Shown: positions 59,548-64,000 of the stretch, piece by piece
Numbering within the stretch: the first letter of the stretch is position 1
How the letters are laid out: every line of letters begins with the position of its first letter
NCBI RefSeq assembly: GCF_014696065.1
Contig: NZ_JACJPL010000031.1
Span: forward strand, 310,001-374,000
Origin: Leptolyngbya sp. FACHB-261
Lineage (GTDB): Bacteria > Cyanobacteriota > Cyanobacteriia > FACHB-261
DNA: 64,000 nucleotides
Direction of reading: 5' to 3'
The notes under the pieces: generated by a model
Seen by the model: the letters and a program-made list of their open reading frames with translations, nothing else
What the model was told of the DNA's origin: nothing
The model's database searches: none
Translations under genes and position numbers: made by a program

Positions 59548-60456
59548 ATGAACAAACAAAATAAATCCTACCTGTACCTGGGGTTATGCATCTTACTCTG
59601 GGCTTCGATTCCAGTTGCCTCCAAAAAGATCTTGGTGGAGTTAGACAACTTGCAAATGTTGTTCTACTCGACTATTTTTTCGTGTCTAATTATGAGCAGC
59701 TTGCTGTTGCGGCAGCGCAAAGTAACTCTGAGTAGAAAGTATTCCCTCAGAGATTACTCAGTCATGGTTTTTCTAGGCTTCCTAGGCAATTACCTTTACT
59801 ACATTTTTCTCTATGGAGCTCTGGCTCTCACCACTGCTTCCGAAGGGTTTATTCTGGCCTACACCTGGCCAATTCTGGTCTTGGTGCTAGCCTCAGTAAT
59901 TCTCAAGGAGAAGATGACCTTGAAGCGGCTAATTGCTATCGCGATCAGCTTCTTGGGCATCGTGCTCATCGTCACCCGAGGTAATCTTTTAGCCGTAAGT
60001 TTCACCAACCTAACTGGTGATGTAATGGCTGTAGTTGGGGCTTTTGTCTTCGCTCTCTTCTCAGTGCTGGGCAAGAAATACAATTTCGATAAAACATTGA
60101 GCGTTTTTGTATACTTCGCCTCGGCTCTATTTTTTGTGACGCTGACCATGTTTGCTTTTTCGTCCTTTCAATGGCCTTCGAGTCCAGTCTTCTTTTGGTT
60201 GCTCTATAACGGTTTTCTGGTCAACGGCATCTCCTATATTTTCTGGTTCAAAGCCCTTGAATATGGGGATACGGCAGTCATTTCCAATGCGCTTTACCTG
60301 ACGCCATTTTTATCGCTCGTCTATATCTCACTATTTCTGTCAGAGTCGATTGCCTGGAGTTCAATCCTTGGCTTGATTGTGATCGTGTCTGGCATTATCC
60401 TCCAATCAGTGGGCCAATCTCGAAAATCGGCGTCTTTAGAAGCGAATCGCTACTGA
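59548..60456 (+). CDS. DMT (EamA) family transporter
   Basis: Start chosen at ATG 59548 (MNKQNKSYLYLGL); the frame opens five codons earlier at TTG 59533. The ~302-aa protein has about ten membrane helices in two EamA repeats, e.g. LCILLWASIPVASKKILV and VVGAFVFALFSVLGKKYNF. Members export amino acids or metabolites by proton exchange. It follows an AraC regulator gene, a common regulator-exporter pairing. It is slightly AT-richer than its neighbours. Confidence 0.9.
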   Translation: MNKQNKSYLYLGLCILLWASIPVASKKILVELDNLQMLFYSTIFSCLIMSSLLLRQRKVTLSRKYSLRDYSVMVFLGFLGNYLYYIFLYGALALTTASEGFILAYTWPILVLVLASVILKEKMTLKRLIAIAISFLGIVLIVTRGNLLAVSFTNLTGDVMAVVGAFVFALFSVLGKKYNFDKTLSVFVYFASALFFVTLTMFAFSSFQWPSSPVFFWLLYNGFLVNGISYIFWFKALEYGDTAVISNALYLTPFLSLVYISLFLSESIAWSSILGLIVIVSGIILQSVGQSRKSASLEANRY

Positions 60457-60507
60457 GACTTAATTGCCAACACTAAAATCAACACTAAAATACTGGGGAA
60501 GTTGACC

Positions 60508-61374
60508 ATGAAACTGGGATGGTTAGGCACAGGGCTCATGGGACTACCCATGGCGCAAAGGCTAGTGGCGGCTGGACTCCCCTTAGTGGCCTACAATCGC
60601 ACGGCTGCTAAGCTAGAACCTCTGCGTTTGGCTGGAGCCGAAATTGCCACGCAACCGCAGGCTGTGCTCGCCAATGCCGACTGCATTATGCTCATGCTCA
60701 CCAATGCTCAGGCAATCCGAGACACGCTGCTCAATGAGCAAATTCGGTCTCAACTTCAGGGTCGAACGATCATTCAAATGGGCACCATTGCGCCTACGGA
60801 AAGCAAAGACCTCTGTGCTCAAATTCAAGCCGCAGGGGGCGACTATTTTGAGGCTCCAGTTTTAGGCAGTATCCCGGAAGCTCAGACGGGGAAATTGATT
60901 GTCATGGTCGGAGCGACACCAGAGCAATTTGAACGCTACCAAGAGCTATTGCAACACTTTGGACCTCAGCCCCAATTGCTTGGTCCAGTCGGTTCAGCAT
61001 CAGCGATTAAGCTAGCGCTGAATCAACTAATTGCCTCTCTCACCACCGCTTTTTCCCTCAGCTTGGGCTTTGTACTGCGCCAGGAAGCTGACGTTGAAGC
61101 CTTCATGAGTATCTTGCGCGGCAGTGCTCTCTACGCCCCGACTTTTGACAAAAAATTGCAGCGTATGCTCGATCGCAATTACGATCAACCCAATTTCCCA
61201 ACCCAACATTTGCTCAAAGATGTCAACCTGTTTCTGGCAGAAGCGCAAGCTGTTGAGCAAAACACCAGTAGTTTAGAAGGCGTACGCACAATTCTAGAAA
61301 TTGCTTTAGAACAAGGTCTTACCCATGCTGACTACTCAGCGCTATTTTCTGCAGTTAATCCGAGTCCTGAATAG
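60508..61374 (+). CDS. NADP-dependent beta-hydroxyacid dehydrogenase
   Basis: Start chosen at ATG 60508 (MKLGWLGTGLMGLPMA) with GGGGAAG six bases upstream. Residues 1-160 form a Rossmann domain with GTGLMG (9-12 region) and YNRT, the NADP-preferring form. The substrate motif is GTIAPTES and APVLGSIPEAQTG, and the catalytic Lys168 lies in SASAIKLALNQL. This is the 3-hydroxyisobutyrate dehydrogenase/glyoxylate-succinic semialdehyde reductase family; the exact substrate is unclear. It lies 51 bases after the DMT transporter gene. Confidence 0.92.
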   Translation: MKLGWLGTGLMGLPMAQRLVAAGLPLVAYNRTAAKLEPLRLAGAEIATQPQAVLANADCIMLMLTNAQAIRDTLLNEQIRSQLQGRTIIQMGTIAPTESKDLCAQIQAAGGDYFEAPVLGSIPEAQTGKLIVMVGATPEQFERYQELLQHFGPQPQLLGPVGSASAIKLALNQLIASLTTAFSLSLGFVLRQEADVEAFMSILRGSALYAPTFDKKLQRMLDRNYDQPNFPTQHLLKDVNLFLAEAQAVEQNTSSLEGVRTILEIALEQGLTHADYSALFSAVNPSPE

Positions 61375-61493
61375 CTTAGTACCCAATAGGATTCAGGCAA
61401 AGTGAGCCTGGCTGAGGCCCCTCAGTGCACGCCCTTGGCATTCTGACTTAAACTGTAAGTTAGCATCTAGTAACAGACCCAATGGAGCAACTG

Positions 61494-61778
61494 ATGGCTA
61501 AAGCAACTTGGAATGGCGTGGTTGTGGCGGAAAGTGACCGCTTTGAAGTCGTTGAGAACAACTACTACTTTCCACCAGACGCAATCAAGAGCGAATATTT
61601 CAAGCCTAGCAACACCCATACGACCTGCCCCTGGAAAGGGGTTGCCAGCTACTACACGATTGAGGTCGATGGCAAAGCTAATCCTGATGCTGCTTGGTAC
61701 TATCCCACCGCTAAAACTGCCGCAAAAAACATTGAGGGATACATTGCCTTTTGGAAGGGCGTGAAAGTAGAAAAGTAG
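61494..61778 (+). CDS. DUF427 domain protein
   Basis: Start chosen at ATG 61494 (MAKATWNGVVVAES), with GGAG six bases upstream; the frame opens at ATG 61482. The 94-aa protein matches DUF427: ATWNGVVVAESDRFEVVENNYYFP, THTTCPWKGVASYY, AAWYYPTAKTAAKNIEGYIAFWKGV. The fold is a small beta-tent; function unknown. A perfect-stem terminator follows, so it is likely monocistronic. Confidence 0.92.
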   Translation: MAKATWNGVVVAESDRFEVVENNYYFPPDAIKSEYFKPSNTHTTCPWKGVASYYTIEVDGKANPDAAWYYPTAKTAAKNIEGYIAFWKGVKVEK

Positions 61779-61788
61779 CAGTATTAAT

Positions 61789-61833
61789 ATCAGGCTGATG
61801 ATTCAAATCATCAGCCTGATAATCTTTCTTTTC
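61789..61833 (+). terminator. Intrinsic terminator after the DUF427 gene
   Basis: A 14-15 bp perfect stem (61789-61803 with 61806-61820) is followed by AATCTTTCTTTTCTAAGTTTT. It lies 11 bases past the DUF427 stop. Confidence 0.88.
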
Positions 61834-61919
61834 TAAGTTTTGGGTTCTAAGTTTCGAGCCCTAACTTTTAATTTCTAACTTCGGTGGCTCTATATCTTGC
61901 AGCTCAAGCTTGCGCCTGG

Positions 61920-62882
61920 TTAACTCCAGTTCCAGAGGACGGGGCTATCATCCAGGTGATCGGTCACAATGCGGCCAATGGCATCGATCTCGGCTAGCTC
62001 ATCCGCTGAGAGGTGCACTTCACCAGCTTTAGCATTTTGGCTGGCCTGCTCAGCATTACGGGCTCCTACAATCGCGTTGGCTTGGGGTTGAGCAATCAGC
62101 CAGGCCAACGCTAGATTACTCAGGCTAATTTGATGCCGCTCTGCAATCGGACGTAGCTTCTCTAGAGCTTGCTGGGCTCGTTTGTAATTCTCTCCGGTGA
62201 ACAACTTGTTCTTAACTCGGTGATCGCCAGGTTCAAACTGATGATTTGGACCGAACTTGCCAGTCAATAAACCCTGGGCGAGAGACGAATAGGCCAGGAT
62301 AGAAATGTTGTTTTCAATGCAATAGGGCGCTGCATCCTGTTCGACCTGCCGCCAAAACAGCGAGTACGGCGGTTGTAAACTGTCGATTCGACCAAACTGG
62401 CTGGCCTCTTCAAGTTGAACCCGGGAAAAATTAGAAACACCAATCGCGCGGATTTTGCCCTGCTGTTTGAGTTGATTCAGTGCTCCCATTGTCTCCTCAA
62501 TAGGCACAATGCTACTTTTGAATGCGCCGGAAGGCCAGTGAATTTGATAGAGATCAATATAATCAGTTTTCAGGTTTTTGAGGGAATGCTCACAGGACTC
62601 AATTACCTTTTCCGCCTTGAGATGATTGGCAAAAACCTTGGTTGCATAGACCACTTGCTCTCGGACATCGGCCAGCGATTGTCCAACAATTTGCTCTGAA
62701 TGGCCATTGCCATAAACTTCAGCGGTGTCGAAGGTGGTAATCCCGGCATCAAAAGCTGCGCGCATTGCCTTCGTTGTCTCAGCATCTTCGATGCCCACCC
62801 ACATGCTTTTACCAGCCTGCCAGGTGCCCATCAGAATGGGAGAAATTTGTACATCAGAGGTGCCTAGGGGTCGCTCGTCCAT
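61920..62882 (-). CDS. Aldo/keto reductase
   Basis: The 320-aa protein has the catalytic tetrad: Asp52 and Tyr57 (TTFDTAEVYGNG), Lys82 (VVYATKVF) and His115 (LYQIHWP). Further family text is GKIRAIGVSNFSR and the phosphate-binding C-terminal end AIVGARNAEQASQNAKA. It is an NADPH-dependent carbonyl reductase of the AKR11/12-like, YhdN/IolS-like group; substrate unknown. Two tandem AGACAACATTGCA-like repeats lie in its 5' leader. Confidence 0.93.
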   Translation of the reverse strand: MDERPLGTSDVQISPILMGTWQAGKSMWVGIEDAETTKAMRAAFDAGITTFDTAEVYGNGHSEQIVGQSLADVREQVVYATKVFANHLKAEKVIESCEHSLKNLKTDYIDLYQIHWPSGAFKSSIVPIEETMGALNQLKQQGKIRAIGVSNFSRVQLEEASQFGRIDSLQPPYSLFWRQVEQDAAPYCIENNISILAYSSLAQGLLTGKFGPNHQFEPGDHRVKNKLFTGENYKRAQQALEKLRPIAERHQISLSNLALAWLIAQPQANAIVGARNAEQASQNAKAGEVHLSADELAEIDAIGRIVTDHLDDSPVLWNWS

Positions 62883-62893
62883 GCTGCTCTTAA

Positions 62894-62923
62894 TGCAATG
62901 TTGTCTAGTGCAATGTTGTCTTT
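62894..62923 (-). repeat. Tandem 15-bp repeat upstream of the aldo/keto reductase gene
   Basis: TGCAATGTTGTCT occurs twice at exactly 15-base spacing (62894 and 62909), 12-41 bases before the ATG on the minus strand. It may be a duplicated operator or slippage product. Confidence 0.6.
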
Positions 62924-63105
62924 AGTCAAGTTGAACCTGGGTCTAAAAGCATCAGTGCTTGGTACTGCACCTGAAGCTTTGCAGGTATCAATGGTTGATT
63001 TACTTAAAAAGCGCAAAACCAACACAACTCATTCGGTCCCCCACTGGCTATATAAACCACAGCAGGGAACCGAAGCGTGAATTTGGGCGCAAATTCGGGT
63101 GCAGC

Positions 63106-63990
63106 TTAATCTTGCAAAGTATCGCCGATGGTTTCGCCGTTGTGATAGGCCGCTAACAGCACTTCACTGGTTTTGCCCCAGGCGATCTCACCTGCTGCAT
63201 CTAGACCAATCGCACCAAAGTAGCGGTTGCGGTCGCGAGCCTCAGAGAAGGATTTCTCAAATGCAGCCGACAAGCTCAGGCCGTCAGTCACTCGAACTAC
63301 AATGCGGCTAGCCAAGGCTTCGTCGATGATATGTTCGCCAATTCCGGTGCAGCTTACGGCAGCATGGGCATTGCCATAATTGCCTGCAGGCATAGCCGAA
63401 TCGCTAACTCGGCCAATCCGCTCGAAGCCACGACCACCGGTCGAAGTAGCCGCGGCCAGTCGCCCGGCTTGATCCAGCGCAACTGCGCCAATCGTACCCA
63501 CACCTGCGGTGACTGAGCCCATGCGCTTCTTAAAGTCATGGTGGCTTTCAACGCGCCACTCTTCCAGCCGTTGCTCGGTCAGCGGATTGTAGGGCGGAAC
63601 ATGCAATTCGCGGGCCAACTCGCCTGCCCCATAGTCCGAGAGCACCCGGTCGTCCGATTGCTGAAGGTGGTGAGCGAGTTCGATGGGATGTTGGACACGG
63701 GAGACGTTAATAACGCCGCTAAAACTTTGCCGCGCCCCATCCATTAAGGAGGCGCTCATGCGAATCTGTCCATCGGACTGGAGAACCGAGCCAGTACCCG
63801 CATTAAACAGGGGATCATCTTCCAAAAGCTGCGCTGCTCGCACCACAGCTTCCGCAGAACTGAGACCCTGTAGTAATAATGGATACACCGTATCGAGAAC
63901 GGCATAGAGCGACTTGCGGACTGCGCCTACGCCTCCTTTGCCATCCAATGCGCTACCCGCGCCGCCGTGAATAATTAGCCTCGGTTGCAT
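63106..63990 (-). CDS. Isoaspartyl peptidase/plant-type L-asparaginase
   Basis: The 294-aa protein is a type 2 (Ntn-hydrolase) asparaginase: LIIHGGAG at the N-terminus, PLFNAGTGSVL, MDG, and the autocleavage site GVGTIGAVALD where Thr166 becomes the N-terminal nucleophile of the beta subunit, followed by STGGRGFERIGRVSDS and the GNYGNAHAAVSCTGIGE block. It hydrolyses beta-aspartyl dipeptides and asparagine; in cyanobacteria a suggested role is degradation of cyanophycin breakdown products. No cyanophycinase or cyanophycin synthetase gene is in the window. The start (MQPRLIIHGG) lies 10 bases from the window edge. Confidence 0.95.
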   Translation of the reverse strand: MQPRLIIHGGAGSALDGKGGVGAVRKSLYAVLDTVYPLLLQGLSSAEAVVRAAQLLEDDPLFNAGTGSVLQSDGQIRMSASLMDGARQSFSGVINVSRVQHPIELAHHLQQSDDRVLSDYGAGELARELHVPPYNPLTEQRLEEWRVESHHDFKKRMGSVTAGVGTIGAVALDQAGRLAAATSTGGRGFERIGRVSDSAMPAGNYGNAHAAVSCTGIGEHIIDEALASRIVVRVTDGLSLSAAFEKSFSEARDRNRYFGAIGLDAAGEIAWGKTSEVLLAAYHNGETIGDTLQD

Positions 63991-64000
63991 GCAAAGTCGC

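Noticed and set aside
1-64000. Search by eye for tRNA, rRNA, transposase, integrase, restriction system, HIP1 octamers
   Set aside because: None was seen; the scan was by eye, so a tRNA or single HIP1 site could have been missed.

Overview
The window looks like a chromosomal segment of a cyanobacterium. The evidence is the gene content: a Ycf46-type AAA+ ATPase, a DUF1816 protein, a PEP-CTERM protein, gas-vesicle proteins GvpF/L and GvpK, a pix/tax-style chemotaxis operon led by a PatA-like response regulator, an RTX calcium-binding protein, and a two-subunit-type glycyl-tRNA synthetase beta chain. Coding density is high. I saw no rRNA, tRNA, CRISPR array, transposase or phage gene. The genus cannot be fixed from the sequence alone.

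Layout. (1) 1-10.1 kb: a membrane-tethered protein built from about seven ~98-residue helical repeats, cut by the window edge; a small ORF; a 993-aa RTX protein; and a large subtilase with two P domains. (2) 10.2-17.3 kb: an M48 protease, a metallophosphoesterase, a diacylglycerol-kinase-like enzyme, an SPFH-GYF_2 protein followed by a zinc-ribbon membrane protein (possibly a YdjI/YdjG-like envelope module), and a LigB-type dioxygenase. (3) 17.4-23.7 kb: glyS, a PEP-CTERM protein, a minus-strand run (36-aa membrane peptide, ferredoxin, M23 murein hydrolase), and two small plus-strand genes. (4) 23.8-33.3 kb: a visibly AT-richer surface-glycan cluster with a GT4 enzyme, a Wzm/Wzt exporter, a methyltransferase, a NeuD-type acyltransferase, a DegT aminotransferase and two GT2 proteins. 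(5) 33.6-42.6 kb: an M48-like membrane protein whose HExxH motif is destroyed, a TPR protein, obg, ycf46, a STAS protein and Mini-RNase III (both with non-canonical apparent starts), a TrmH/SpoU rRNA methyltransferase, a DUF1816 protein and an alpha/beta hydrolase. (6) 42.7-47.2 kb: a gvpF/L-gvpK pair with no gvpA in view, gnd, and an amidase-glucosaminidase. (7) 48.0-58.2 kb: a six-gene chemotaxis operon (PatA-like, CheY, CheW, two MCPs, CheA-REC). The MCPs carry periplasmic Cache-like sensors, almost identical to each other, where pix systems have phototaxis GAF domains. (8) 58.3-64 kb: a small HNH nuclease, AraC regulator, DMT exporter, NADP-dependent beta-hydroxyacid dehydrogenase, DUF427 protein, aldo/keto reductase and isoaspartyl peptidase.

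How the genes fit together. The glycan cluster has the parts for ABC-transporter-dependent export of a polysaccharide with amino-sugar residues and possibly a methyl-capped end. The chemotaxis operon contains a complete signalling chain from two transmembrane receptors through CheW and CheA to two receiver proteins, and most likely controls type IV pilus motility. The most unusual items are the repeat-tethered membrane protein, the pseudo-M48 protein, the SPFH/zinc-ribbon pair, the orphan gvp pair, the homogenised Cache receptors, and the STAS/Mini-III start codons. I did not find a system I can defend as wholly new.
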